Shown: positions 28,424 through 37,681 of the stretch, piece after piece | Layout of the letters: every line of letters starts with the position of its first letter | Numbering within the stretch: position 1 is the stretch's first letter | Assembly (NCBI GenBank): GCA_947493955.1 | Contig: CANLSQ010000001.1 | Location: forward strand, 868,001 to 932,000 | DNA: 64,000 nt | Direction: 5' to 3' | Origin: an uncultured Sphingomonadaceae bacterium | GTDB taxonomy: Bacteria > Pseudomonadota > Alphaproteobacteria > Sphingomonadales > Sphingomonadaceae | Position numbers and translations under genes: made by a program | The notes under the pieces: model-generated | The model's input: the letters and a program-made list of their open reading frames with translations, nothing else | Told to the model about the DNA's origin: nothing | Databases searched by the model: none

Positions 28424-29493
28424 ACATGGCCTTTGCACCGCAGGCGATCATGGTCCGCATCTTGGATCAGGAAGACCGGAACGAGCTGGCGCGGATTGAC
28501 CAGTTCATCAACGATCATCCACAGGGTACAACCTTTCACAGGCCAGCATGGGTGCTTGCGGTTTCAAATGCATGTGGTCACAGCTGGCGTTACATGCTGG
28601 CAGAGAATACCGCTGGCGAATTGCAGGCCATATTGCCGTTAAATCTTATCCATTCGGCTTTATTCGGTCGCGCATTGGTATCCTCAGGCTTTGCTGTCGG
28701 CGGCGGTATTTTGAGTGTTGATAGTCAAGCCACAGAAACACTTGCGGATGTCGTTTGGGATTTTGCAGAAACGCATAGCTTTCCAACCGTTGAGCTAAGA
28801 GGCGGTCCAGCACCGCGTGGCAAGTGGCAGAACAAGAACGATGTCTACGCAGGTTTCGTGACCAATCTGGCGGACAATGAAGATAGCCAGTTGTTGGCCA
28901 TTCCGCGCAAACAAAGAGCCGAGGTTCGCAAGGGAATGAAAAACGATCTGACCATTCGGATCGGATCGGACGAAGAGGATCGGGCAGATCACTATGCTGT
29001 CTATGCGGAAAGTGTTCGGAACCTCGGTACGCCGGTATTTCCCAAGGCATTATTTGATGCGGTCATGGATGCTTTCGAGGCCGATGCGGACATACTGACT
29101 GTCTTAAGCGATGGTCGAGCTGTTGCCAGTGTATTGAGCCTTTATCATCGGGACACGGTCATGCCTTATTGGGGCGGCGGTACATATGATGCGCGCCGTT
29201 TACGGGCCAATGACATCATGTACTACGCGCTGATGAATCACGCGCGGCAAAGGGGCTGCACGCGTTTCGATTTTGGGCGGTCAAAGATCGGAACGGGTGC
29301 CTATTCGTTCAAGAAAAACTGGGGTTTTGAACCGGAGCCTTTATCCTATGCTGTTCGCACAGCAGACGGAGAAGAAGCCCGTGATGTTAATCCGATGAGT
29401 CCAAAGTACCGGCTGCAAGTGGCGCTTTGGCAAAAACTGCCGCTGTCTGTTGCAAACCGTCTGGGACCAATGATCGCCAAAGGTTTGGGCTGA
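28420..29493 (+). CDS. XrtA-system FemAB-like acyltransferase
   Basis: 357 residues with the FemAB pattern (TFHRPAWVLAVSNACGHSWR; IPRKQRAEVRKGM; YWGGGTYDARRLRANDIMYY; FDFGRSKIGTGAYSFKKNWG). TIGR03019-like, found only beside exosortase A. Relatives move aminoacyl or acyl groups to amino acceptors. Its start overlaps the deacetylase stop (ATGA), and its own stop overlaps the next start (TGATG), so deacetylation, acyl transfer and glycosyl transfer are translationally linked. Confidence 0.9.
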   Translation: MNMAFAPQAIMVRILDQEDRNELARIDQFINDHPQGTTFHRPAWVLAVSNACGHSWRYMLAENTAGELQAILPLNLIHSALFGRALVSSGFAVGGGILSVDSQATETLADVVWDFAETHSFPTVELRGGPAPRGKWQNKNDVYAGFVTNLADNEDSQLLAIPRKQRAEVRKGMKNDLTIRIGSDEEDRADHYAVYAESVRNLGTPVFPKALFDAVMDAFEADADILTVLSDGRAVASVLSLYHRDTVMPYWGGGTYDARRLRANDIMYYALMNHARQRGCTRFDFGRSKIGTGAYSFKKNWGFEPEPLSYAVRTADGEEARDVNPMSPKYRLQVALWQKLPLSVANRLGPMIAKGLG

Positions 29494-30716
29494 TGGACGA
29501 GATATTGTTCCTGACCCATCGTGTGCCATGGCCGCCGAACCGTGGAGACAAAATTCGTGCGCATCATATCTTGCGCAGGCTGATGGAATATCGACCGGTA
29601 CACTTGGCTTGTTTTGCCGATGACGAAGCCGAGGCCAACGAAGATAGCGATATCAGAACACTCCTGGCATCATCGAAAATTGTCAGGCGGAATAAGCCCA
29701 ACTGGCAGGCCGGGATTGAGGCGCTTGCATCTGGCAAACCGGTTTCGCTGACGTCCTTTCAGAGTCGTGAAATTCAGACATATGTTCGGGACACACTGAA
29801 GACCCGGTCGATTGATTGCATTTTCGTATTTTCAGGACAGATGGCGCAATTTGTTCCAGCCGATTTCCCCGGTCGGGTGATCATGGATTTTGTGGACGTC
29901 GATAGCGCCAAGTTTGAAAGCTATGCGGACGACGGGGTTGGTCCAATGGCATGGATCAACCGGCGCGAAGGCAGGTTGCTGAGAGCATTTGAAAAACGGG
30001 TTGCGACCTTTGCCGACCATTCGCTTTTTGTGAGTGACGCTGAAGCAGGATTATTTCGGCAGCGCTCGGGGCTTGATGATCAGAAAGTCAAAGCCGTCGG
30101 CAACGGGATTGATCTTGATTTTTATGATCCGGCAAAGGTGAGCGCAGTCGATCTTCCTCATGAAGGGTCGCTGATCATCTTTACCGGACAGATGGATTAT
30201 CGTCCGAATGTCGAAGCTGTTGTCAGTTTTGCAAAAGAGGCAATGCCGGAAATTCTGAACCACCACCCTGACGCACAATTCGCCATTGTCGGACGCGCGC
30301 CGACGACCGACGTTATCAGGCTGGATGGATCAAACAACACGATGGTGATGGGGAGTGTTGACGATATTCGCAGCTGGTTACAGGCAGCGGATATCGTTGT
30401 CGCACCATTGCGTATTGCACGGGGCATACAGAACAAGGTGCTTGAGGCCATGGCCATGGGCAAACCGGTTGTTGCTTCCGCCGCCGCAGCTCAGGGCATT
30501 GAAGCTGCAAATGGCGAGCATTTTTGTGTCGCTGACGATGTGCAGCAGGAAGCAATGCTGGTGTGTGATCTGTTGTCAGATCCCCAAAAGGCGCAAGCGC
30601 TGGGTGAGAGAGCCAGCGCTTTGATCCGTTCAAATTACAGCTGGAAAACACAGCTCGCTGGCATCGCCGAGCTGTGTGGTTTTGATGAAAACATCATGGC
30701 CGAGGCTGCGGAATGA
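29493..30716 (+). CDS. XrtA-system glycosyltransferase family 4 (TIGR03087-like)
   Basis: 407 residues from ATG 29493 (MDEILFLTHRVPWPPNRGDK). GT-B fold: N-terminal Rossmann segment, then the GT4 C-domain with IIFTGQMDYRPNVEAV and the donor-binding E-x7-E region in RGIQNKVLEAMAMGKPVVAS. It adds a sugar to the repeat unit on the cytoplasmic face; donor and acceptor are unknown. Overlaps the FemAB and exosortase genes by a few bases at each end. Confidence 0.93.
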   Translation: MDEILFLTHRVPWPPNRGDKIRAHHILRRLMEYRPVHLACFADDEAEANEDSDIRTLLASSKIVRRNKPNWQAGIEALASGKPVSLTSFQSREIQTYVRDTLKTRSIDCIFVFSGQMAQFVPADFPGRVIMDFVDVDSAKFESYADDGVGPMAWINRREGRLLRAFEKRVATFADHSLFVSDAEAGLFRQRSGLDDQKVKAVGNGIDLDFYDPAKVSAVDLPHEGSLIIFTGQMDYRPNVEAVVSFAKEAMPEILNHHPDAQFAIVGRAPTTDVIRLDGSNNTMVMGSVDDIRSWLQAADIVVAPLRIARGIQNKVLEAMAMGKPVVASAAAAQGIEAANGEHFCVADDVQQEAMLVCDLLSDPQKAQALGERASALIRSNYSWKTQLAGIAELCGFDENIMAEAAE

Positions 30717-32263
30717 GCAGTGCAGCTATCGAACGGTCCATGGACGCACCAGCGAGCGTTCTTGCCGCAACCCTCTGGTCAAAGCATCTGCGACTGCTGG
30801 GTTTTGCAGTTGCTGCGATATTGGTCCTGTTCTGGCGGGACGGTCTGGCGATGCTGGATGCCTGGTGGAATGTTTCAACCTATAATCACTGTCTGTTGAT
30901 AGCACCAATTATCGTCTGGCTGGTGCAGCAGCGCTTGGAGGAACTGGCCAAAATCACTCCGGCCATTTGGGCACCGGGATTGCTTTGGATGGTTGCTGCT
31001 GCCGGCGGTTGGTTGTTGGGTGAAGCAGCGGGTGTTTCCTTCGCGCGCCAGCTGGGACTGGTAATGATGTTGCAAGGTGCAGTCATCACATTGCTTGGTC
31101 CAAAGGTCATGCGGGGGCTTATTTTCCCGCTATTTTACAGCTTTTTCCTCGTACCTTTTGGAGAGGAATTTGTCCCGTTTCTGCAAACCATCACAGCGAA
31201 AATGTCGATGGTTTTTCTTGGCTGGGCCGATATTCCTGCCTTTATCGATGGTGTCTTTATCTCAACGCCAACGGGTTATTTTGAAGTTGCCGAAGCCTGT
31301 TCCGGGGTCAAATTTCTGATTGCAATGATTGCCTATGGCGCATTGGTTACCAACCTCTGTTTCCAAAGCTGGCAGCGCCGAACATTGTTCATGATTGCTG
31401 CTGTGGCCGTACCAATTGTCGCCAACGGGATACGCGCCTTTGGAACCATCTATATTGCGCATCACACCACTACCGATTTCGCCACCGGCTTTGACCATAT
31501 CTTCTATGGCTGGTTTTTCTTTGCGTTTGTTCTGGCATTGGTGATGGCTATCGGCTGGCCGTTTTTTGATCGCAAGCTGGATGAGCCGATGGTTGACGGA
31601 GACGCGATTGAGCGAACTGTCTCCAAGCCATCGAGGCTAGTACCTAAATCTGCGATGATTGCGATGGCAGTCATTGTTGCCGCACCGGTTCTATGGACAT
31701 CGGCACTGGCCGCGCAAAGCTCTCCGGTGCCCGACAAGATCGCTCTGCCTACAGTCGCTGGTTGGGAGCGCGTGGACTATCGCCCGCAATTTGACTGGCA
31801 GCCGCGATTTGATGGCGCCAATCATCAGTTGCTCGGCCGCTATCGCCATGTCTCCAGTGGTGCAGAGGTTGATCTCGCCATTGCCGTATATGACCGGCAG
31901 GAAGATGGTCGCGAGATTGTTGGCTATGGGCAGGGCGCTTTTGATCCCGGCACGGACTGGTCCTGGAGCCGAAACCTGCCAGCGCCCGCATCAGGCAAGG
32001 CAATACAGATAACGGCGCCCGGTCCGGTGGTACGCGACGTCCAGTCCTTCTACCGCGTCGGAAACATACTGACCGGCAGCGGCTCGGCCGTGAAGCTTGA
32101 AACTCTGAAAAGCAAATTGCTTGGTGGCAACCAGCAGGCCGTTGCAATCCTGATATCCGCTGAAAAAACCGATGAAGGTGGACCAGCGGCGGCCATGGAT
32201 GATTTTCGCAAGGCGCTGGGCCCCCTCGATAAAGTGGCTGACGAAATGGCAGGTCTGCGCTAG
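30713..32263 (+). CDS. xrtA: Exosortase A fused to EpsI domain
   Basis: 516 residues. The first ~300 form the eight-helix exosortase with its catalytic triad: C196 in ACSGVKF, R241 in NGIRAFG, H262 in FDHIFYGW. The C-terminal ~180 residues after a further membrane helix (MIAMAVIVAAPVLWTSALA) form an EpsI-type domain (PTVAGWERVDY; LAIAVYDRQEDGREIVGYG). Exosortase is the inner-membrane transpeptidase that recognises PEP-CTERM tails and works with exopolysaccharide. EpsI is a separate gene in some lineages; here it is fused. No PEP-CTERM substrate gene lies in this window. Confidence 0.95.
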   Translation: MSSAAIERSMDAPASVLAATLWSKHLRLLGFAVAAILVLFWRDGLAMLDAWWNVSTYNHCLLIAPIIVWLVQQRLEELAKITPAIWAPGLLWMVAAAGGWLLGEAAGVSFARQLGLVMMLQGAVITLLGPKVMRGLIFPLFYSFFLVPFGEEFVPFLQTITAKMSMVFLGWADIPAFIDGVFISTPTGYFEVAEACSGVKFLIAMIAYGALVTNLCFQSWQRRTLFMIAAVAVPIVANGIRAFGTIYIAHHTTTDFATGFDHIFYGWFFFAFVLALVMAIGWPFFDRKLDEPMVDGDAIERTVSKPSRLVPKSAMIAMAVIVAAPVLWTSALAAQSSPVPDKIALPTVAGWERVDYRPQFDWQPRFDGANHQLLGRYRHVSSGAEVDLAIAVYDRQEDGREIVGYGQGAFDPGTDWSWSRNLPAPASGKAIQITAPGPVVRDVQSFYRVGNILTGSGSAVKLETLKSKLLGGNQQAVAILISAEKTDEGGPAAAMDDFRKALGPLDKVADEMAGLR

Positions 32264-32273
32264 GGCGCACATC

Positions 32274-34169
32274 ATGTGCGGTATTGCGGGAATATTTCAT
32301 CTGGAAACGGCCAAGCCGGTTGATCCTGTTCGCCTGCGCAAAATGACGGACAGCCTGACTCATCGCGGACCTGACGGGTCCGGGATCTGGACCGCGCCGG
32401 GGGTCGGGCTGGGACATCGCCGCCTCTCGATCATTGATCTGGAGGGCGGGGCACAGCCGATGCTGACTGCCGACGAAGCGCAAGTGATCAGCTATAATGG
32501 TGAGATCTACAATTTTCAGGACGTTCGTGTGGAGCTCGAATCGCTTGGTCATCAATTCACCTCCAGCAGTGATACCGAAGTCATTCTTTACGCCTGGCAC
32601 CAATGGGGCGCCGATTGTCTGAAGCGGCTTAATGGCATGTTCGCTTTTGCGATATTTGATCAGCGGACCAAACAGCTTTTTCTGGCGCGGGATCGGCTGG
32701 GCGTGAAGCCGCTTTTCTATGCACCGGTATCGGATGGCAGCATCTTGTTCGGGTCGGAGCTCAAGGCATTGCTTGCCAACCCGTTGTTGCGGCGGGAGCC
32801 GGAAATGCGCGCTGTCGATGACTATCTTGCGTTCGGATATGTGCCGGATCACCGATCGCTGTTGAAGGGCGTCAAGAAACTGCCTGCAGGTCACTATCTG
32901 CTGCTCGAACAGGGCAAGCCAGAACCGGCACCAATTCAATATTGGGATATGGATTTCAGCCAGCGCAGCAAGGCCTCGGCGGCAGAACTTGAAGAAGAGC
33001 TGATTGCGCTGATGAAAGATGCGGTCGGATCCCGGATGATTGCTGACGTTCCCTTGGGCGCGTTCCTGTCCGGCGGTGTGGATAGCAGTGCGGTGGTTGC
33101 ATTGATGTCTGAGAAGAGCCGGCAACCGGTTAAAACCTGTTCCATCGGCTTTGACCAGGCATCGCTGGACGAGACAAGCTATGCCGAACGGGTGGCGGAA
33201 CGGTTCAAAACCGATCACCGCGCACGAACCGTGGCGGCGGATGATTTCGGCCTGATTGATAGGCTGGCCGACCATTTTGATGAACCTTTTGCCGATGGCT
33301 CTGCTTTGCCGACCTATCGTGTAGCCGAGCTGGCCCGGGAGAATGTGACCGTCGCATTGTCGGGTGACGGTGCGGATGAAGCGCTGGCCGGTTATCGCCG
33401 CCATGTGTTTCATCATGCCGAAGAACGAATGCGGGATTTGATCCCGCAATCCCTTCGCGGTCCGGCTCTGGGCTGGCTCGGCAAGGTCTATCCCAAGGCG
33501 GATTGGGCGCCGCGGCCACTGCGCGCCAAGTCTACCTTGCTGTCGCTCGCCCGCTCCGGACCGGAAGGTCACGCGGAAGCGGTTGGGGTGACTACGCCAG
33601 CAGGCCGTCATGCGATCTATTCCGATACGATGTCCAAGCAGTTGGATGGCTATCAGGGCGAGGCCCGGATGATCGACCTGATGGAGAGTGCACCGGCGCG
33701 AAATGGTCTCGATCAGGCGCAATATGCCGACATGAAAATGTGGTTGCCCGGCGATATTCTGACCAAGGTCGATCGGACCAGCATGGCGGTAAGCCTTGAG
33801 GCGCGGGAGCCTTTGTTGGATTATAAGCTGATGGAGTTTGCTGCCCGGCTGCCGACCAATTTGCGGGTGCGTCGCGGGACCGGCAAATATCTGCTGAAAA
33901 AGTCTATGGAACGCTATCTGCCGCAAGATATCCTCTATCGCCCAAAAATGGGCTTTGTGACGCCGATTGCCGCTTGGTTTCGCGGGCCGCTGGCTGATGA
34001 AGCGCGAGATATCTCCAGTGCCGGAGCACTGGTCCGGATGGGCTGGTTTGATCAACAGGCCCTAGGCAAAGTGGCCGATGATCACATCGCCGGAAAGGCG
34101 GATAACAGCCGCTTGCTCTGGCAATTGCTGATGCTCGATAAGTCCTTGCAGCGCCTATTCGGTCTCTGA
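32274..34169 (+). CDS. XrtA-system amidotransferase, asparagine synthase-like
   Basis: 631 residues from ATG 32274, which exposes the catalytic Cys2 of MCGIAGIF. Class II glutamine amidotransferase domain, then an ATP-PPi synthetase domain with [12 protein letters not shown] and [18 protein letters not shown]03108-like, typical of exosortase loci. It should transfer ammonia from Gln to a carboxylate, perhaps on a sugar acid of the polymer, rather than make free asparagine; this is inference. Its last 15 bases overlap the 3' end of convergent truA. Confidence 0.92.
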   Translation: MCGIAGIFHLETAKPVDPVRLRKMTDSLTHRGPDGSGIWTAPGVGLGHRRLSIIDLEGGAQPMLTADEAQVISYNGEIYNFQDVRVELESLGHQFTSSSDTEVILYAWHQWGADCLKRLNGMFAFAIFDQRTKQLFLARDRLGVKPLFYAPVSDGSILFGSELKALLANPLLRREPEMRAVDDYLAFGYVPDHRSLLKGVKKLPAGHYLLLEQGKPEPAPIQYWDMDFSQRSKASAAELEEELIALMKDAVGSRMIADVPLGAFLSGGVDSSAVVALMSEKSRQPVKTCSIGFDQASLDETSYAERVAERFKTDHRARTVAADDFGLIDRLADHFDEPFADGSALPTYRVAELARENVTVALSGDGADEALAGYRRHVFHHAEERMRDLIPQSLRGPALGWLGKVYPKADWAPRPLRAKSTLLSLARSGPEGHAEAVGVTTPAGRHAIYSDTMSKQLDGYQGEARMIDLMESAPARNGLDQAQYADMKMWLPGDILTKVDRTSMAVSLEAREPLLDYKLMEFAARLPTNLRVRRGTGKYLLKKSMERYLPQDILYRPKMGFVTPIAAWFRGPLADEARDISSAGALVRMGWFDQQALGKVADDHIAGKADNSRLLWQLLMLDKSLQRLFGL

Positions 34170-34922
34170 CCGCTCTTCCGTCTTCGGATAAATCGCATCG
34201 ACAAAATAGAGCCCGTCCGGCGGCGCGTTGAACCCCAGCGCATCGCGGTCTTTTGCCTCTAGTGCCTTCAGTAAATCATCACGCGCCCATTTCCCATCGC
34301 CAACCAGTTTCAGACAACCCACCATCGAGCGCACCTGATGATGCAGGAACGATCGCGCCGCGACCTCCACCTCAATCTCTTCGCCAAAGCGCGTGACGGA
34401 AATGCTGTCCAAGGTCTTCACCGGGCTCTGCGCCTGACATTGGGTGGAGCGGAATGTCGTGAAATCATGCTGCCCGACCAGCAATTGCGCGGCATCATGC
34501 ATCACCCCGGCATCCAGCGGTCTGGCAACCTGCCAGCTCTGCCCCCTATCCAGTGTCAGCGGCGCGCGGCGGTTGGTGATCTTGTAGACATAGCGCCGTC
34601 CGATGCAGCTGAAGCGGGCATGCCAGTCATCATCGACAATGTCACAAGCCAGCACTGCAACCGGATGCGGACGCAGTCCGGCGTTCAAGCCCTCCATCAA
34701 CCGGAAGGGCGTCAACCTTGTCTCGAGATCAAAATGTGCCCGCATGCCCAGTGCGTGCACACCCGCGTCCGTACGGCCAGCGGCGAACACGCGAATCTCT
34801 TGCTGGGTGATAGTTTTAATAGCATTTTCAACAGCCTGCTGGACACTGGGGCCGTGATCCTGATGCTGCCAGCCCATGAATGGGCGACCATCATATTCCA
34901 GAGTGATTGCGAAACGGGTCAT
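34155..34922 (-). CDS. truA: tRNA pseudouridine38-40 synthase
   Basis: 255 residues, usual length. Conserved catalytic Asp motif [15 protein letters not shown]-terminal [12 protein letters not shown], and [13 protein letters not shown]. It modifies the anticodon arm of many tRNAs. Overlaps the fmt stop by 4 bases (same strand) and the amidotransferase stop by 15 bases (opposite strand). Confidence 0.96.
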   Translation of the reverse strand: MTRFAITLEYDGRPFMGWQHQDHGPSVQQAVENAIKTITQQEIRVFAAGRTDAGVHALGMRAHFDLETRLTPFRLMEGLNAGLRPHPVAVLACDIVDDDWHARFSCIGRRYVYKITNRRAPLTLDRGQSWQVARPLDAGVMHDAAQLLVGQHDFTTFRSTQCQAQSPVKTLDSISVTRFGEEIEVEVAARSFLHHQVRSMVGCLKLVGDGKWARDDLLKALEAKDRDALGFNAPPDGLYFVDAIYPKTEERSETE

Positions 34923-35929
34923 CGGAGCGATGTGCCTACGGGAATTTGGGTGCCGTTGAGGAAATCAGCTAAAGCCATTTTTGGCTTTCCGGCTTTCTGG
35001 ATAGTGGTTGGTTGAATCGCGCCAGAACCGCATTTTATCAATAGTTTATCTGCTATCACCGTCCCTGGTGCAATATTCTCGTCATTCCAGCTTAGGCTGG
35101 ATTCTTCTGCCTCTGGTTCGGTAGTATCCTCAGGGAGATCCCAGCTTTCGCTGGGATGACGGGGAAAGGATCTGGCTTGGTGGATCCTGTATCGCTCACC
35201 ACCATATTCAAAAAATGCGCCCGGAACGGGATTAAATGCGCGGATCTGCTGCAGCACCGCTCTGGCGGGCTGATCAAAGTTCACACGGGCTTCCTGCTTT
35301 TCGATCTTCTTGGCATAGGTGGCAAGTGCATCATCCTGGATCTCAGGCAGATAGTCTTCCGGATTTGCGAGATATTGCACCATCAGATCAGCACCTGTTT
35401 GCGCTAGCTCTTCGGTCAGTTCGCCTGCGGTTTTTTCCGCAATCGGCGTGCTGGATTTCAGCAGCATCGGGCCGGTATCCAATCCGGCTTCCATCTGCAT
35501 GATGGTAATGCCTGTTTCCGTATCACACGCCAAAATGGCACGCTGTACCGGAGCTGCACCGCGCCAACGCGGCAACAGCGATCCGTGGATATTCAGGCAC
35601 CCCATTTTGGGTGCATTCAATATCGCTTGCGGCAAGATCAAGCCATATGCCGCCACCACAGCGGCATCGAGATCAAGCGCGGCAAATTCCGCCTGGGCTT
35701 CCTCGCTCTTCAAGGAAACCGGCACGCGGACTTCTAATCCCAGTTCCTCTGCGACTTTTTGCACGGGGGATGGGGTTAGTTTCTTTCCTCGCCCGGCACG
35801 GCGCGGCGGCTGTGAATAGACAGCAGCAATCTCGTGTCCCGCCGTATGCAAAGCGCGCAGGGCCGGTACAGCAAATTCCGGTGTGCCCATGAATGCCAGG
35901 CGCAGTTTTGTAGGCGTTTCGGTGGTCAT
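34919..35929 (-). CDS. fmt: Methionyl-tRNA formyltransferase with palindromic-element insertion
   Basis: 336 residues from ATG 35929 ([20 protein letters not shown]). The catalytic formyltransferase core is intact ([36 protein letters not shown]). The C-terminal OB-fold domain carries ~30 extra residues (starting [13 protein letters not shown], ending SLSWNDEN) encoded by a dispersed palindromic DNA element, so the protein is longer than the usual 305-315. The frame is kept, and the domain resumes with [16 protein letters not shown], so the enzyme is presumably active. It formylates initiator Met-tRNA. The gene pairs with truA here, while def lies 1.1 kb away on the other strand. Confidence 0.95.
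   Translation of the reverse strand: MTTETPTKLRLAFMGTPEFAVPALRALHTAGHEIAAVYSQPPRRAGRGKKLTPSPVQKVAEELGLEVRVPVSLKSEEAQAEFAALDLDAAVVAAYGLILPQAILNAPKMGCLNIHGSLLPRWRGAAPVQRAILACDTETGITIMQMEAGLDTGPMLLKSSTPIAEKTAGELTEELAQTGADLMVQYLANPEDYLPEIQDDALATYAKKIEKQEARVNFDQPARAVLQQIRAFNPVPGAFFEYGGERYRIHQARSFPRHPSESWDLPEDTTEPEAEESSLSWNDENIAPGTVIADKLLIKCGSGAIQPTTIQKAGKPKMALADFLNGTQIPVGTSLR
35081..35160. repeat. Palindromic repeat element inserted in fmt coding sequence
   Basis: Outer arms GTCATTCCAG and CTGGGATGAC match 9 of 10 as an inverted repeat. Inside are two small hairpins, CCAGC-TTAG-GCTGG and CCCAGC-TTTC-GCTGGG, about 40 bases apart. The layout (two palindromes head-to-head, GTCATyCC ends) is that of dispersed REP-like or RPE-like elements, usually intergenic in alphaproteobacteria. 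Here it is translated as part of Fmt. Confidence 0.8.
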
Positions 35930-35960
35930 AATTGCACCTGGTGCATAATATCGCCGGTTC

Positions 35961-36189
35961 CAAAGTTCACACAGTTCACAGAGTGCTTTTCGCCAGCTTC
36001 CAGTTTTTGTGCTCCGCACTTGATGCGGAGCCCAGAGCAGACGGGCGCGGCAGCCACCCTAGGCTCCGCATCAAGTGCGGAGCACCAGCCGGCATCTTTT
36101 GTTTCGCAATTATACCGTTCAAAGTTCACACAAATCACAGGGGTAATCCTGCGACCGTGCGAGCTCTTGGTCACTCCAAAGTTCACACA
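35961..36189. repeat. Three direct copies of CAAAGTTCACACA
   Basis: Exact 13-base copies at 35961-35973, 36120-36132 and 36177-36189, all in the same orientation, each followed by a related TCAC tract. Spacing is irregular (159 and 57 bases). They may be remnants of a dispersed repeat or binding sites of one protein. Confidence 0.75.
36009..36085. repeat. Perfect 24-bp inverted repeat with internally palindromic arms
   Basis: The arm at 36009-36032 is exactly the reverse complement of 36062-36085. Each arm alone also folds as GCTCCGCA-CTTGA-TGCGGAGC. The 29-base spacer is GC-rich. It resembles two opposed copies of a REP-type palindrome (a REPIN-like pair). Confidence 0.8.
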
Positions 36190-36364
36190 ATTCTCACCCC
36201 GTCCATCCGGTGGGGGTGACAATACGGATTCGTTTCGTAACGCCTTGAATGTCGCGAATTTAATGGGTTTGTGAGTCATGCAGTCTCCCTAACCAAACTC
36301 GTCCGTGTAGGACAGCATGATTTTATATTGGCAGCACGCACATCATGGCCCTAAAGGTCAAATC

Positions 36365-36967
36365 ATGGCATCGCAGGAAATCGAAAATCTGGTTCAGGCT
36401 CTGTCCAAACTTCCGGGCTTGGGTCCGCGCTCGGCTAGGCGGGCGGTGCTTCATCTGCTGAAGCGCCCCGAAACAACCATGAAGCCGATATTGGCGGCGA
36501 TGGAAAAGGTTGATGCCAATCTTGTCACCTGCGCCATTTGCGGCAATGTCGATACACAGGACCCCTGCCAGATTTGCAGCGATCCGCGGCGGGATCCGAA
36601 ATCACTATGTGTGGTCGAGGAAGTGTCGGATCTGTGGGCGCTCGATAAATCGCGTCTCTTTCCCGGCAAATTCCACGTTCTGGGCGGGCGGCTGTCCGCA
36701 TTAGACGGCGTGAGACCCGAAGATATTGCCATCGATAAGCTGATCAAGCGCGTGGAGCAGGGCGGCATTGACGAGGTCGTTCTGGCCATGAATGCCACAT
36801 TGGAGGGCCAGACCACCGCCCATTATATTGCCGAGCGGCTCGAAAATTATCCATTGCGTCTCAGCCAGTTGTCCCATGGCATACCGGTGGGCGGCGAACT
36901 TGACTATCTTGATGAAGGGACATTGGCGCAGGCGCTGCGTTCGCGCAGACCCATTAGTGGTGATTGA
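36365..36967 (+). CDS. recR: Recombination mediator protein RecR
   Basis: 200 residues from ATG 36365, with AAAGG upstream. Helix-hairpin-helix ([20 protein letters not shown]), zinc finger with four Cys ([16 protein letters not shown]), Toprim domain ([13 protein letters not shown]), and a C-terminal [16 protein letters not shown]. It acts with RecF/RecO to load RecA at gaps. In many bacteria recR follows dnaX-ybaB; here that pair is 16-18 kb away. Confidence 0.97.
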   Translation: MASQEIENLVQALSKLPGLGPRSARRAVLHLLKRPETTMKPILAAMEKVDANLVTCAICGNVDTQDPCQICSDPRRDPKSLCVVEEVSDLWALDKSRLFPGKFHVLGGRLSALDGVRPEDIAIDKLIKRVEQGGIDEVVLAMNATLEGQTTAHYIAERLENYPLRLSQLSHGIPVGGELDYLDEGTLAQALRSRRPISGD

Positions 36968-37018
36968 GCGTGGTCACCAGTCCTTGACGAATCCCAGTAG
37001 AATCCCTAAATTTCGCGC

Positions 37019-37576
37019 ATGGCCATATTACCTATTCTTGAAGTTCCCGACCCGCGTCTGAAAACTGTTTCAGAGCCGGTTACCGTATTTGATGACGAGC
37101 TGAAAACGTTGATCGCGGACATGTTTGAAACCATGTATGATGCGCCGGGCATTGGCCTTGCCGCTATTCAGGTGGGTGTTCCCAAACGGATATTGGTCAT
37201 CGATCTGCAAGATCCCGTGGAACATGACCATGAACATGGCGAGCATTGCGATCATGACCATGAGGTTGTTCGCGATCCCAAAGTGTTCATTAACCCCGAG
37301 ATTCTCAATCCATCAGAGGATTTGAATGTCTATAGCGAAGGCTGCCTTTCGGTGCCTGAACAATATGCCGACGTAGAGAGGCCTGCGACCATAACTGCAC
37401 GCTGGCAGGATGAGACCGGGAAACAATATGAAGAACAGATGGACGGCCTGCTCGCGACCTGTTTGCAGCATGAGATGGACCATCTTGAGGGCATATTGTT
37501 CATCGACCATCTGTCCCGCCTGAAGCGGCAAATGGTACTCAAAAAACTGGCAAAGCACCGCAAGGAAGCGGCCTAG
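37019..37576 (+). CDS. def: Peptide deformylase with His-rich insertion
   Basis: 185 residues with the three metal-site motifs: GIGLAAIQVG (44-53), EGCLSVP with Cys109, and HEMDH (151-155). It removes formyl from new proteins. Residues 69-83 form a His/Asp/Glu-rich loop (EHDHEHGEHCDHDHE) between the strand RILVIDLQ and VFINPEIL, a place where many homologues have only a few residues. The loop could bind metal. The start lies just after recR, with a 51-base gap. Confidence 0.96.
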   Translation: MAILPILEVPDPRLKTVSEPVTVFDDELKTLIADMFETMYDAPGIGLAAIQVGVPKRILVIDLQDPVEHDHEHGEHCDHDHEVVRDPKVFINPEILNPSEDLNVYSEGCLSVPEQYADVERPATITARWQDETGKQYEEQMDGLLATCLQHEMDHLEGILFIDHLSRLKRQMVLKKLAKHRKEAA

Positions 37577-37681
37577 TCTGGTTGTTCAGCCATCCTGAAG
37601 CAATTTCAGGACAAAAGCCCTGTTGCATGTAAGCGCCCCACAGTCTAGGTTCTCCTTTCGTTCCAATTGAAAGGGCTTGTC

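Larger units (their letters stand above)
35930..36364. other. Repeat-rich intergenic region between fmt and recR
   Basis: About 435 bases with no convincing gene. An open frame runs leftward across most of it, but it is built of the repeats listed separately and has no family similarity that I recognise. The region carries a long inverted repeat, three direct repeats, and must hold the divergent promoters of fmt and recR. Confidence 0.6.

Noticed and set aside
31749-34055. A 768-residue open frame on the minus strand across the exosortase and amidotransferase genes
   Set aside because: It is antisense to two genes with full catalytic motifs, has unusual His/Arg/Gln composition and no recognisable domain.
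17115-34169. Possibility that the XrtA locus is a recently acquired island
   Set aside because: No integrase, insertion sequence, flanking tRNA or direct repeats were seen, and codon use looks like the neighbours by eye; sphingomonads commonly carry this locus.
35961-36189. The three 13-base repeats as a CRISPR array
   Set aside because: Only three short repeats, irregular spacing of 159 and 57 bases, and no cas genes.
35926-36279. A 117-residue frame upstream of fmt with three CVNF segments
   Set aside because: The repeated peptides come from the 13-base direct repeats, and the rest from the palindromic arms; no start signal or family supports a protein.
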